Positions 41,491-53,266 of a DNA stretch of 56,283 nucleotides are shown here, one piece after another; position 1 is the stretch's first letter; every line of letters starts with the position of its first letter. Origin of the DNA: Chara braunii. Its lineage: Eukaryota; Streptophyta; Charophyceae; Charales; Characeae. Below the pieces are notes generated by a model. The model ran no database searches. It saw only the letters and a list, made by a program, of their open reading frames with translations, and had not been told where the DNA came from. The position numbers and the translations under genes are program-made. The DNA is taken from the NCBI GenBank assembly GCA_003427395.1, contig BFEA01000044.1, positions 289,306 through 345,588 of the forward strand. Reading direction: 5' to 3'.

Positions 41491-42560
41491 GGAATGCAAA
41501 TGGTAAATTAAATGGAAGAAACTCTCCGGCAAGACAGAGCAAAGCATGAGAACGGAGACGAGGAAGATACACCGATTATGAAAGCAACTCCGTTATGCAA
41601 TGATCTGCACGTCTGCACAAACACGTTCAGAACTTCAGATTCAGGTTTTCAATCCAATGTCTTTGCTAGTGGGATCTCGCCCTGAGATGTGCTGTGTTTG
41701 CTTCTGAATTCATTACCCTAGCCTTCCTTGCTGTTATACCTCCAATACATTTATAGCAACGCCTTAGGCTGGTTTTGGAAATCCAGCAGTCAAAAGGATG
41801 TTATATATTAAGCTGGCACCAATGTTTTAAATTTCCACTTTTCCCAGTCAGTGCCATACACACCCTTCAAGTTTCTTCTTCTTCTTCTTCTTCTTCTTCT
41901 TCTTCTTCTTCTTCTTTCCTTTTTGGGGAAACTGTGGCTGCGACACACTTTTAGTTTGAAATAGGCAAGAAAAGACAAAGTGCTGCCGGTGTCCTGGTGT
42001 GGTGTGAGTTTCGAAATGTGTGAGTTTAGCGGGGGTCTAAAACTGCGCCAGTCATCACCCACACCGCGGCTTGGCAGATTTAAAGGGGTCCCCTTTTTTG
42101 CACCCTAATTTCGGGAACTGCTAAAAAAAGTTGCCTATTCTGAACATTGGGTGTGACTCCCAAGTACTTGCCCCCATTAGGACACTTTACGATCCAACTC
42201 ACTGCTATTGTGGAGATATTCATTCACAAGCATTCTAATTTGAGCATGAGCTGATTTGAATGGGCTTTTTATCAAGTTGTCCCAAGGATCCAGACCTCGC
42301 TCAAGTTTTATTACTGTGTATAGATAGATCTGATTTTTTTCCAGAAAAGGAAAAGGTCCCAAGGACCACTCACCTAGTATGCCTCTCGTGACAGAAGATT
42401 TCAATGGGCTTACTCAATGCAAATGGAAGTGAACTGTAATGTGTTACTTCCCTACATAGGAATGAGAGACAAAAAAAAAAATAATGAAATTTTAACTTCC
42501 AAAGTCTTCAATAGAATAGAACATTTTTTTCAAAAAAAAGAAACAGCATAATTCTATTTG
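41491..42560. other. Unassigned sequence with a (CTT)n microsatellite
   Basis: (CTT)n spans about 41874-41915 (14 units). The rest is AT-rich, with no recognisable gene or inverted repeat. Confidence 0.5.
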
Positions 42561-42639
42561 TGGGGAAATTCACTAGTTCGCCTCATGTCAACTTCAATAG
42601 TTCACAAGTTTATTACAGATATTCCTGTTATTCTCAGCC

Positions 42640-42754
42640 GAAGCCGGGTAATGGCCCCAGTATTCCAAATTGTTCTCTACATTTTCAAATGGATGATGGC
42701 CCCAGTTTCCAGTACGTGACCCTACCCGGTGTCCCACGAATAGATGGCAAGATT

Positions 42755-42787
<33 letters not shown>

Positions 42788-43021
42788 NCCNNCNCACACA
42801 AAAAAAAAGAGGGGAGCATCACATTCAGGGAAGCAGGCCCAACATCCCATTTCAAGAACTTATGACCAGGGGCAATGTCCCCCTTGCATGCATCTATTGA
42901 TACTGAGGGTTGATCTTCTTTATCTGCTGCGAACAGTGTATCTCCGAATCCATTCAGCTGGGACCTTGCCCCAGGGGTAAGGTCCCAGTGGCATGGATTA
43001 AGAGATGTAGAGCATAGCTTG

Positions 43022-43071
<50 letters not shown>

Positions 43072-43225
43072 TGAGAATATCGACAGTCGGTCTCTCCTAG
43101 TACTTTTTTTTTTTTTTTTTTTTTTGGAAAGTTGGTAACTTTGTATTTCAAAGAACTGGATTGAGGCCGGAGACCTCAAATTGAACCCCGTATAGCTCAG
43201 GCCATTACCCAGTTTCGGCTAAAGC
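42640..43225. mobile_element. Possible TIR element with poly(C) and poly(T) inside
   Basis: CCGAAGCCGGGTAATGGCCC near 42640 is matched in inverse around 43200-43220 (GGCCATTACCCAGTTTCGG). The interior has a C run with five N (42757-42795), a hairpin GGGACCTTGCCCCAGGGGTA/AGGTCCC at 42960-42986, a T run of about 48 (43023-43070) and another of 22. A related terminal word occurs at 9628. Confidence 0.45.
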
Positions 43226-43641
43226 TGGAAAGCGGGTCCAGCGTCCCGTCCACTTACAGAAAAGACCTAAGACCTCCGAAAACCCACATGTAGCTCAAGT
43301 AATGTTAACTAAGTCCTCCCGGAATTTCGACAATCTACGCAGAGCAAGCCCTAAGCCGTCCTAAACCGATCCAAACAGCAACCAGATCCTGTCAGTGGAG
43401 TCTAACACAGCCCCCTAAACCCTCACTAGGTCTTTGTAAAAATCCTGTTGTTCTTCGTACAAGTTCATAGAAACCATAATCAGCCTTTGGCCGATCAAAC
43501 CTTAGTCTGCAGCCACTCCGCTTGTACAGTCCTCCCGGTCTCTAATCTTGCCAACGTGGTCCACTTTCTTCCTGATGGTCGTTCTTCATGATGTTCACTC
43601 TGTCCATAGAAGCAGGGTCATGCCATTCTCCCCATCAGGAG

Positions 43642-43721
<80 letters not shown>

Positions 43722-45396
43722 GATCCATGGATTTACATAGGACTTACGCACGCCTTCGTGAGCGCGCATTTTGTTTGGCAGTTGGGGATTTCAAAATTTG
43801 TGGCCGCACTTCCTGATGATGTGTCCTTTCTTGCGAGTGAATGTTCCTAAACTTGCCCTTGAAGGCTCTGTGAATTTTCAATAGGATCTGAATAGGCGTA
43901 GGATTTTTCCTGCGTCCAGTCTCACGCGCGGATATCGTTTTTGAATTTCTCAATCTTGAATTAGTTTTAGAGCTAGAATGGACAGAACATAACTGTTTTG
44001 GTCCCTTTTTGTCTCCGTGTCGGCACCATGTATGCGAACTTCCCCCGCTTCCCACTATCCCCATGCCATCTTCACCTCTTTCTTCTTCGCGCCTTCTTTC
44101 CTCCATCTGTAACTGTTTTCCAGCCCCTCTCCCTTCGCGCTTCTCTCTTGCTCCTTTTCGTCTGAATCTTGGTCCCGCTTCGTGTTACTCTTCTCGGTCT
44201 CCTTCTTCCTGCCTCCATCCCCATACAGGAACTCCCTACGATCCCCACCCTCAGGGTATTCGAGCCGTCAGGCGAGATCGTGTAAGGAGGATACTCCCCT
44301 CACACTGTGATCTGATTGGTTGCGAAGGAACTCGCGGGGATCAATAAGGTTTTCCCCAGGCGATTAAGTTGAGCTCTCTTTGCACCCCCTCCTACCTCTG
44401 CCCCGTTCCCTCCTATCTCTTATCTCCATCTTTGCAAGTATAAGATCAGCAAGCGCATCCGAAAAACTCTCTCTCAACCCATATGCCAACTTCTAGGAAG
44501 TCGTGGCTAGATGATGTGTATGTACAACGAGTCCAAAAGCCATGACGAGCTGACTGTAGTTTTGCAAGGTTGTACGCCGGGTGGCCGCGATGGACTCCGC
44601 TATCTAGGCAAGTCGTTTTAAAAGCTGAGTTGGCGGGGTGACGATCGTTGTCGTGTGGAGGTTGGTATGTGGCGGTCTGGATCACCAGTTCCGGGGTAAG
44701 GAAGGTGTACGTGTATGAGTGGTTGCATGGCATGAGGCCATAGTCAGAGAGTAGAAGGCTTGCGCGTCTTTGATCTTCGGTTCCTCCTCTTATATTGGAA
44801 GCTAAGTCCGCGGTGGATTGCCGATTTTGTTTCTCATATCTATTTGTGTGCTCATAACTCCTCCTTTTTCTTTATTGCCCTTCTTCGGTCAAGCTACAAC
44901 TTCGTCCACCTCCTTCGACCTTACCTCTCTCTCCCTCTCTCTATCTCTCTTGATATTTTCTTCATGAATGTCTAAATGTTCTAATAATTCCCTTGTCCCT
45001 ACCAGCTCCTTAGGTCATGTCCTGCTCATATCGTTGAATTCAATCAGATCTCGTGAGGACGAGTATCGTTGAATTTGAAGAGACCAGCAAGATCAGGTGA
45101 TCTTATCTTGTCCCCCTCTTTGCTCCTTAGCATTTGATGGTTATCGCATAAGTGATATCTTACATATATGTATTGATTGAGTTGTTACCCTAATAACGGG
45201 AATGAATTAGGTGTCTGATATGATCATTTTGATGCATGCTTGACTACTCGCACGAATGAAGGATGGTCGTTCTATCGACTAATTGGATTGCATGGACTTA
45301 TGCCTTGGATCGGTTTGCATGGTGAATGGAAGATAATGCATAGTATAGTGTTTGTTTATTCCTTTGATTGAATAACGGATTGATTAAACATACACA
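43226..45396. other. Unassigned sequence with a (CT)n microsatellite
   Basis: (CT)n at 43646-43718. A pyrimidine-rich ORF at 44009-44347 (plus) has no known domain. The rest looks unique and AT-balanced, with no recognisable gene. Confidence 0.4.
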
Positions 45397-45951
45397 ATGA
45401 CCAGCCTTGCTTATGTCATGTGGACCGATACCCAGATCCGATTGAGCGTCGACTTCTCGTATCCTCGCCACACCCGGTCCCGTATAACGAGCAAAAGGGC
45501 ACGTGTATGTGAATGGGACGTACGAGATGTCGTCCCCAAGATCAGCGGGCGCTACTATTTTCCTCCCGAAACAAGGTGCTCACGATTCATAGGCGTTGGT
45601 CTTGTCATTATCGATACGCACTTTCCCCCGCAATCATTGTTATTGTCTTCTAACGAATTGATTGCCATTCCATGGACGGTGGTGGCACCTCATTGGCCCA
45701 ACACTCTGCGTAGCGATTGCCGCCACACCAAACATTATCAGAATAAGGGGTTCCACTACCGGACACGTGGCGAGGACGAATACAAGGAAAGAGGGACCAG
45801 ACTTGGGCCATCCAGGTCGGATTCCGAACTCTGTAACAAACGGGGTTCATACTTTATTCGAAAACGAGATCTCACGTGCGTACCCCCACCCTTCCGTTCG
45901 AAAAGACGTCGAGTATCCCACATGGAAGTTCAGAGATACATTTTGGATTAA
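45397..45951 (+). CDS. Unknown ORF, 184 codons
   Basis: It is one of the longest uninterrupted frames outside known elements. It reads MTSLAYVMWTDTQIRLSVDF at the start and SKRRRVSHMEVQRYILD at the end, with a basic C-terminal part. I recognise no family. An overlapping frame (45662-45955, 97 codons: ATPNIIRIRGSTTGHVARTN, ENEISRAYPHPSVRKDVEYP) is at least as protein-like, so which frame, if any, is coding remains open. There is no nearby gene partner. Confidence 0.2.
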   Translation: MTSLAYVMWTDTQIRLSVDFSYPRHTRSRITSKRARVCEWDVRDVVPKISGRYYFPPETRCSRFIGVGLVIIDTHFPPQSLLLSSNELIAIPWTVVAPHWPNTLRSDCRHTKHYQNKGFHYRTRGEDEYKERGTRLGPSRSDSELCNKRGSYFIRKRDLTCVPPPFRSKRRRVSHMEVQRYILD

Positions 45952-46114
45952 ATGAACGTTTGAAAGCAGCCCGCGCCATTTCTTTATTGCGCGGTAATAG
46001 ACATTTCTCACTAAACTTGAACCACACAGGGAAATGCAGTTTCTTTTGTGTCCGTGGACTCAATTTTCCCAAAAAACTTTGGCACATCTTTTTTTTTTTT
46101 TTTTTTTTTTTTTG

Positions 46115-46345
46115 GGTAAACAGGGCCTTATGGTCTTGGCTCCTTCTATTTTGGGGAGCGTCAGTCCGGTTCCTATTCCGCCGGCAAGTCAGAAAATGCA
46201 TTACATTACAACGGAAACTCACGGTTCCTCCCGTTTGGCCGAAGGACCCCTGAACAACATTGATTACTCCACCGTAGGTGGAGGATTGACTGTCAGCTTG
46301 CCATGACTCACTCTTTGCTCTCAGACCTGAAAAACCAGCTTTGCC
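46115..46345 (+). repeat. Dispersed repeat family, copy 1
   Basis: The conserved core has GGGGAGCGTCAGTCCGGTTC, CTATTCCGCCGGCAAGTCAG, GGCCGAAGGACCCCTGA and GGAGGATTGACTGTCAGCTT. It follows a T run (46090-46113). Copies 2 (46600) and 3 (55705) share the core in the same orientation at roughly 80-85%. Confidence 0.8.
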
Positions 46346-46599
46346 AGATAGTGTTGTGTCTCCTAGAAAAAGCTCGCCCATTATTTCTGCTTGCCTGTGC
46401 TTTCCTCCTCATCAGCCCTGCCCACGAGTCAAGGTGTCCCCTATCTCTTTAAGCCTTCCCCCTTCTTTTGAATGTTGCAAAAGACCTAAACCCTAACCCC
46501 TTAGCTAGCGGAATTCACTGTCCCTTCTGAGCTGGGATTTAGGACTGTGTATCATTGTATCTGTTTCTTTTGAGTGATATGGGAGCCTGTCTTCCTTCT

Positions 46600-46830
46600 A
46601 TCCTGGCTCCTTTCCCTTCTAGGGAGCATTAGTCCGGTTCCTATTCCACCGGCAAATCAGGCTAGGTATTACAATAAGAAAGACTCACGCTTCCTTCCGT
46701 CTGGCCGAAGGACCCCAGAGCGACATTGATTGCTCCACCTTGGTGGAGGATTGACTGCCAGCTTGCCATGCCTCACTCTTTCCTCTCAGACCTGATACAC
46801 AGATCTGCCTGGTAACTCTTTGTCGCCTAG
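46600..46830 (+). repeat. Dispersed repeat family, copy 2
   Basis: It has the same core as copy 1 (GGGAGCATTAGTCCGGTTCC, CCGTCTGGCCGAAGGACCCC, GGAGGATTGACTGCCAGCTT), about 480 bp downstream. There is no T run at its start. Confidence 0.8.
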
Positions 46831-46961
46831 TAAGAACTCTCCCCTTGTCCAAGCGAGTCTTTGTAACCCCCCTTACCCGTTCTGCCCGTGCGCCACGGTA
46901 CTGTCAGACTCCCCTTCCTTCCCCTTTCTTAACGAAATTCCTAACGCCCTAAACCTTGAAC

Positions 46962-47112
46962 CCTCATCCGGAGGTTATTGTCCTAACTTCCGCAACTCTT
47001 GGACTCCCGCTTAGGCTGGGTCTTACAGATTCGTTTTTGTGGCCTTCGTAAGACCCGGCCTAAGTGGGAGTCCAAGAGTTGCGGAAGTTAGGACAATAAC
47101 CTCCGGATGAGG
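46962..47112. repeat. Hairpin with 65-bp arms
   Basis: CCTCATCCGGAGGTTATTGT through GGGTCTTAC (46962-47026) is matched in inverse by 47048-47112 with two mismatches, around a 21-base loop. Both arms lie next to the retroelement Gag remnant and may be the inverted end of a solo element. Confidence 0.92.
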
Positions 47113-47191
47113 TTATTATGCTTTCAGGGCCTGTTCCGTATATTTTTATCACTTCGACAGGAAGACAACACAGGGTGTGAGGTTGGTATCG

Positions 47192-48010
47192 AAGCCGACA
47201 CGTGTCAGTTTTGGTAATAGTGAGACGAGTTGGTGAGAGGTCGAGTACCCGCCCGAACGGATCCAAGAAGTCCTCCCGTCAGTAGAAACAGTGCAATAGA
47301 GGCAAAAAAAGAGGCAGCCATGGCCAACGCTAATGTGCCTGCCCCTCGAGTTATGGTAAGCATATCAACCACCTTTCCATTTTATCCTAATCACACCTAT
47401 CCCGAGGCATGATGCGAAGCTATGGAAGCTCAGGGCTATGAGGAGGCTGATCTTCCTTGAGTCATTGCCTTGTTTATAAGAAACACCGCTTGTGATAGGT
47501 TTAAACACCATAGATAGGTGCATTAGGCTACATTCAAAGAAGTCTTCTTAGCAAGATTTGATGAGATGACCAAGGACGCTGCCTAGTTTGTACAGAAAAC
47601 GCACCCTCAAGAACCAGAAGAACTGTTGCCATACATGGATAAATTTCAAACAGCTTTGAATAAGTCTAGACGGGAAGAAAACGCTGCTCAAGACTGATTC
47701 ATAAATTATTTTCACAATCCTTTCCTGAAGGCAAAACTAAAAAATAAAGTTCCTCCCAGAACGACTCAACTGCCCGCAGTCATTGGCAACTTGAAGGCAC
47801 TTGAGCTGGACTCGCAAGATACGCGCAAGTACATAGATTAGGGTGAGAAAGATATAGCTGATATAATAAAAGACGTCGTTGCAAAAACCTACAAAAGGGC
47901 GATCTTGGTTTGGATCGATTGGGCGGTTTTATCTCCTCCATGATCCCGAAATCCTAGTCGGACCATCGCCGAGTCATGTCCCTCGTACTCCCCTTCTGTC
48001 GTCTCTCCTC
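47192..48010 (+). pseudogene. Retrotransposon Gag remnant, first tandem copy
   Basis: A direct copy of the following unit, about 85% identical. The frame (MANANVPAPRVMVSISTTFP at the start, then MEAQGYEEADLP-like sequence) resembles a Ty3/Gypsy Gag, the structural protein that packs element RNA. It carries more stops than the second copy: TGA 47458, TAG 47515, TAG 47524, TGA 47695 and TAG 47839, where the second copy has CGA, TGG, TGG, TGG and CAG. It has no zinc knuckle, because the duplication ends before it. Confidence 0.75.
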
Positions 48011-48019
48011 CCTCTGAAG

Positions 48020-49255
48020 CCGACATGTGTCAGTTTTGGTGATAGTGAGACGAGTTGGCGAGAGGTCGAATACCCGCCCGAACGGATCGAAGAAGTCCTC
48101 CCGTCACTAGAAACATTTCAATGGAGGCAAAAGAAGAGGTGGTCATGGCCAACGCTAATGTGCCTGTCCCTCGAGTTATGGTAAGCATCTCAACCACCTT
48201 TCCATTTTATCCTAATCACACTCATCTCGAGGCATGATGCGAAGCTATGGAGGCTCAGGGCTATGAGGAGGCTGATCTTCCTCGACTCGTCACCTTGCTT
48301 ACAAGAAACACCGCTCGCGGTAGGTTTAAACGAAATAAATGGGTACATTGGGTTATGTTCAAAAAGACCTTTTTAGCAAGATTTAATGAGGTGAGCAAGA
48401 ACGCTGCCTAGTTTGTACTGAAAACGCGCCCTCAAGAACCAGAAGAACTGTTGTCAAACTTTGTGAATAAATTTCAAACAGCTCTGAATAAGTCTGGACA
48501 GGAAGAAAACTTTGCTCAAGGCTGGTTCATAGATCATCTTCGCAATCCTTTCTTGAAGACAAAACTGAAAAATAAAGTTCCTTCCAAAACGACTTAACTG
48601 CCCGCAGTCATTGCCAACTTGAAGGCACTCGAGTTGGATTCGCAAAATACGTGCACGTACAAAGATCAGGGTGAGGAAGACGTGGCTGCAAAAGCCTGCA
48701 AAAATGTGATTTTGGCTTTGATCGATTGGGCGGTTTTATCTCTGTCACGATCCCTAAATCCTAGTCGGACCATTGTTGTGTCATGTCCTTCGTACTCCCA
48801 CTTCTATCATCTCTCCTCCCTCCTCTCCTCCTCCTCTCGTCCTCCTCTCCTCCTCCTCTCGTCCTCCTCTCCTCTTCCTTCCAAGACCGCTTCTATTACC
48901 ATAGTCTTACCTCAGTCATCGACTCAAGTACCCATCACCCACCTTCATCTAGCTCCAATTATTCATACTGCTACTTTCCGACAATCGGAGTGGATAAATC
49001 ATTTAATACAACTCGGACTTCATAGATGGATCGATTAGAGCAAGTCTTGTGGGAACCGATGAGTGTGAGTTCAAAACGTCAAGCACTAATCCTTTTCCTT
49101 CATACCCTTTACTGCCTGCCCCTCCAATGTCGGCGCAAGCTGCTCTCCCTGCTCCCCCTGTACCTCACCAGGTTGTCGTTCTTCCAGGTAGAGTGGAGTG
49201 TTATAACTCCAAGCATCCCGGACACTTCGTCCGAGACTACCTCGTTCCGAAGTAG
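48020..49255 (+). pseudogene. Retrotransposon Gag remnant, second copy with zinc knuckle
   Basis: From 48122 one frame reads MEAKEEVVMANANVPVPRVM, then YEEADLPRLVTLLTRN, KKTFLARFNEVSKNAA, ELLSNFVNKFQTALNKSGQE and WFIDHLRNPFLKTKLKN, which is a Gag-like pattern. The stops are TGA (about 48235), TAG (about 48410) and TAA 48595; the first two are shared with copy 1. The C-terminal part (49049-49255) ends CYNSKHPGHFVRDY, a CCHC zinc knuckle in which two Cys have been lost (S and Y instead). No protease or RT follows; the LINE starts about 190 bp later. Confidence 0.75.
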
Positions 49256-49444
49256 AATCAATCGGGCTTCTTTAAACTCAATGTATCTATCTTATGTCGC
49301 CAATCATTCCAAAGGTACGTCAAGGACTGTTGGGCTTTTTGGCACACACTGAAACAATATATTCCGTATCAGATTGATTGGTTTGATAACGGTCTCTTTT
49401 ATCTGGGAAGAAATGCCGAGAATATTCAAAATAACTCGCAGTCA

Positions 49445-52400
49445 GAAGTTATCAGCAGAAAATGGATATTCACCAACAATTGCAGCAACTTGAGCAACAG
49501 GACAAGCTAGATAGCTCAAACAACTCAGTAAATAGCGCAGACAATAATCCAGACTTACAGCCAGAAGAGCATTCAGAGATAGAAGTCTTACAACAACGCC
49601 TCCAAACATTCGCTTCACAACGCCGGGAGGGTATACGCATAAGAGGAAGAATGACACGACATCAAAAGGAAGGTTCAATGGATAAAAAAAAGTCCGGTAT
49701 AGCCCGAACACGCATGTGCAGAACAAAAATAAAAGTGTTATATGACCCGCAATCAGGTCGCAATGACGTGGCCACCTCTACCCCTGAATGCACACGGATA
49801 GCCATAACTTTTTTTAAAGACTTGTTTACCTCGTGATGTGGCCAATAAGAGAAAGATATTAGGGAGAAAGAAATCGCAGAATTTTTGAACCCGATGACAA
49901 AATTTATGACGGACCAGCAAAGAATGGATCTGGACCGGCCCCTATCCAAAGAGAAAATCTGGTCAGCAATGATGCAAATGGATGAGGAAAAAAAAACAGG
50001 GGCGGACGAACTCCCCAAGGAGTTCTGGGAGACATTCTGGTCTCAAATGGTCCCGGACCACATGAAATTTTATCGCCTAGTTTGAGAGACGGGGAGTACG
50101 GGGGAGCTGGTGGGACAAGGTATCCTCACGTTGCTGCATAAAAAAAGAGACATGATGGATATCATAAACTACCGCCCTATCACGCTGCTTACCGTTGTGT
50201 ATAAGATGTTGGCGAAAACCTTCGCAAACCGGTTAATTTCGGTGCTGGATCAGATTATCCATCCGACACAAACTGGTTTTGCCAAGGGTCGTGGGATCCA
50301 GGATAATATTTTGTTGGTCAATGAACTCCTTAAACTAACCAGGCAGGATAAACAAAACGTGGTCGTGGTCTTCATTGATTTTAAGAAAGCCTACGACCAC
50401 GTCGATTGGTAGTTTTTGGATAGTTGCATGAAAAAAATGAATATAGGCCCGGTATTTCGCCGTTGGACCGAAATTCTGCACCGTAACGCAACCACAAGTG
50501 TCCAGGTGAACGGCAGATTGGCGCCACCATTTCCGCTGCAACGGCCTGTCCGCCAAGGCGACCCGTTGACAACTTCCCTATTCATAATTGTGATGGAGGC
50601 GTTGGCAGCGAACCTCCAGGCAAACAAGGATCTTAAAAAGCTACACATCTCGATCATCCCCGAAGAAGCAATCCCCATTTGTTCAATGTTTGTGGACGAT
50701 CTGACACTCATGGTGGATGCTACCATTGAAAATATGGAAGAGATCAGGCGACTCTTTGACCGGTTCACAACAGTCTCAAACATGACTGTCAATTGGGGTA
50801 ACAAAACATTGGGATGGTGGATTCACCACCAAGGGGTGCGCCCTGCGGAGCTACCCTGAGGTAAATGGCTCCCAGAATCGGCCCCGGTGAGAGTGTTGGG
50901 AATCATGTTAACAGCAACAGGAAGACTTGCGGCCAGCGATGATTGGATTCTTAAACCTGCGCTGGAGAAGCTGGCACGCTGGAATGATCAACACACCTCC
51001 TTGATTGGTAGGGCGTTAGTGATTAATAGTGTGGTGTTGGCCGCTCTAGGGTTCAAGTCTGCAATATAGGCACGTAGCAAGGATGCAATATGGTCGCTTA
51101 GGCGGCAAGTAACAGCCCTGCTGTGGAGAAGTAAGAGCGAGCTTCCAAATGTTGTCAGCATGGTGACCTTGCTATCGGTAATCCAACCCAAAGACAAAGG
51201 GGGCTTGGGGATTTTGGATTCTGGTACTCAAACCACAGCGATAATGGTTCGATGGATTAAGAGGTTGGCGCTCACACAGGACCTTCCTTGGTATGCCCTG
51301 GCGCTGGAACAGATTGTCCGGCTGGCCCCACAAGCACCACAAACAGTTGACCCCCTAACTTGGCTAGAAGACCGTTTATGGTATATCCCACGACGCTCCC
51401 GCGCTGACCAGACCACGAGCCGGGGTGCAGCCCGTGGTGACCTGGCCAGGGATGATTTCTGGATCCGATGCTTGCGAGCTTGACGCCAGCTCCCGCTCCC
51501 AGATAAACCCGGACCAACCAGGTGGGAGGAGGTGGCTAGACAACCCTTGTATGGGAACATAAATATCACGGACCGAAATGGAAGGATATTCTGCAGTTCG
51601 GACTCCCCCTGGAGCAGTTGGTTTAAGAAAGGCATACTTAGAGTTAAAGATATCTGGGATTCAAAAAACAAGAACTGGAAAACGACACCACAAATAAGGA
51701 CGTCATTGAAACACTGTCACAACATAGAAAGGAATCTGGACCAGCTGATCTTCGCAACTCCCCTGGATTGGGTGCGCATCCTGCGCAAGGAACCAAGGCT
51801 AGTGGAAGGGGATTGGGTTGCTGCTCCAGGAGACCCGAAGAGTGTAGAGAGTGTCATAGAGGTATGCGCAAATGAAACATTCGTAAACCTCTTCTATAAG
51901 GGAACCGGCAATGTGCTAACCAGATACACCCCGGGCGTGACGAGATAGTGGCAAAACGCTGATGTGCACAAGATCCGAGTGTTTAAAAATAAGGAAGATT
52001 GGATAGCATACAGGCCGCAGACCCGCCTTGTAGACCTCCCCTTTGACCCTGAAGAGTGGCAATGGCCCCCTGCGAGCAGAACCCGGGTGACTAAAAACGT
52101 AATGCTTTCGTGCTTGACTGTGAAGGCCACGTACCGGTTACTGCGAAACATGAAAGACATTGTCAAGACCTGTTGGAGGTGTCATTTGAATGTGGGGGTC
52201 GACGTTATCCGCCCCATTCGGTGGTTCACCCTCATGCGAGAGAGGCCTGCAAAGCTGGCCTCCCTACAATGGCAAATAGAACACCGCTGCCTCCCCACCA
52301 ACGACTGGCTGATAGATCGCACATACCTGGAACAGAGAGGCCTGTCGCTCCCATGGTGTAAGTCGTGTCAGACAGCGTTCCCCTCCCGCAAGATCCCGGA

Positions 52401-52925
52401 AACAATTGAACACATTTTCTTGCAGTGCCCGGGGGTTGTCCTCACATGGCGATGGTGGGAAAGAATCTAGAACCTGCTGGGCACGGGCTCTACTTGGCCA
52501 TGGGACTGGAGGGCGATTCTATGTGAAACATGGACCTCCCTCAGCACCAGTTTGCCATCGCCTCATGATGGCCGATCTCTTCGACAACAGCGTGTATCAG
52601 CGTGTGTGAACCCAATACCGTAACAGATCGTGCAGCAGCGATGGAACAGCTCATCCGACGTGCAATGACTACCGAGTACTCCGGCATCGCCACCGAAAAA
52701 ACACAACCGAAAGCGCACGTTCGTACAATCGTGCGAAGTGAGAGGCAGAATGCCTTGCGGCGCAGGTATATAGCGATGCCGGAACTGATTCCCGTGGTAC
52801 CCAAGCCTAAGAGTCCCCAGCAAACTGTACCGGGCAGAGCGTACTCAGACGGAAAATCAACGATAAGCCATGGTACCCCACTATACGAACCTGAGATTAT
52901 ATGCACCTGGTCCGGCACTTAGGCA
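49445..52925 (+). pseudogene. L1-type LINE, 5'-truncated ORF2 (RT and C-terminal zinc region)
   Basis: This is a non-LTR retrotransposon reverse transcriptase. One frame runs from 49462 to 52470 without indels, broken by eight stops at 49834, 50083, 50410, 50857, 51067, 51481, 51946 and 52468. Domains in order: the linker before RT (TKIKVLYDPQSG, FFKDLFTS); ILTLLHKKRDMMDIINYRPI; TGFAKGRGIQDNILLVNELL; VVFIDFKKAYDHVDW (motif A Asp); RPVRQGDPLTTSLF (motif B); MFVDDLTLMV (motif C, DD). The C-terminal region ends with SLQWQIEHRCLPTNDW and CKSCQ...IEHIFLQCP, the zinc region common in plant L1 elements. A further frame (52602-52922) holds RTIVRSERQNALRRRYIAMP. The endonuclease is missing, as expected for 5' truncation. 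No poly(A) tail was located. Confidence 0.9.
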
Positions 52926-53266
52926 ACGAAAATTGTACATCCTGAACAGCAACCTGGCAAGACTAGTTACGTACCCTACAAACCGTCTGAAGTCAGGGCT
53001 GACGACAGATGCAGCTCGCGTACCGCGGCAGGAAACCGTAGTAGCCCACCAAACTCAAATCGAAAGGGCCCAATGTCACTCAAAAAACCGGAAACATCTC
53101 CGAAAAGACCCCTGACCTACGGGCGGGTCACTCCCATGTCGAGGAACCGAAGGTCCGTCAAAAAAACAAAACCAAATGTACACTTCCTACCAGCCCGAAT
53201 CGTGTCGAAGGAAACCTATCATTGGTATCAGGCCTTGAGTGGCCTGCTTGGCAAACAGCCAAGCCC
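52926..53266. other. Unassigned link between LINE and second Penelope-like element
   Basis: No gene or repeat recognised. It is probably the LINE 3' untranslated region or the 3' part of the Penelope-like element. Confidence 0.35.

Noticed and set aside
45050-45075. CTCGTGAGGACGAG, resembling hammerhead stem II
   Set aside because: No CTGATGA precedes it and no GAAA follows, so the core is absent.
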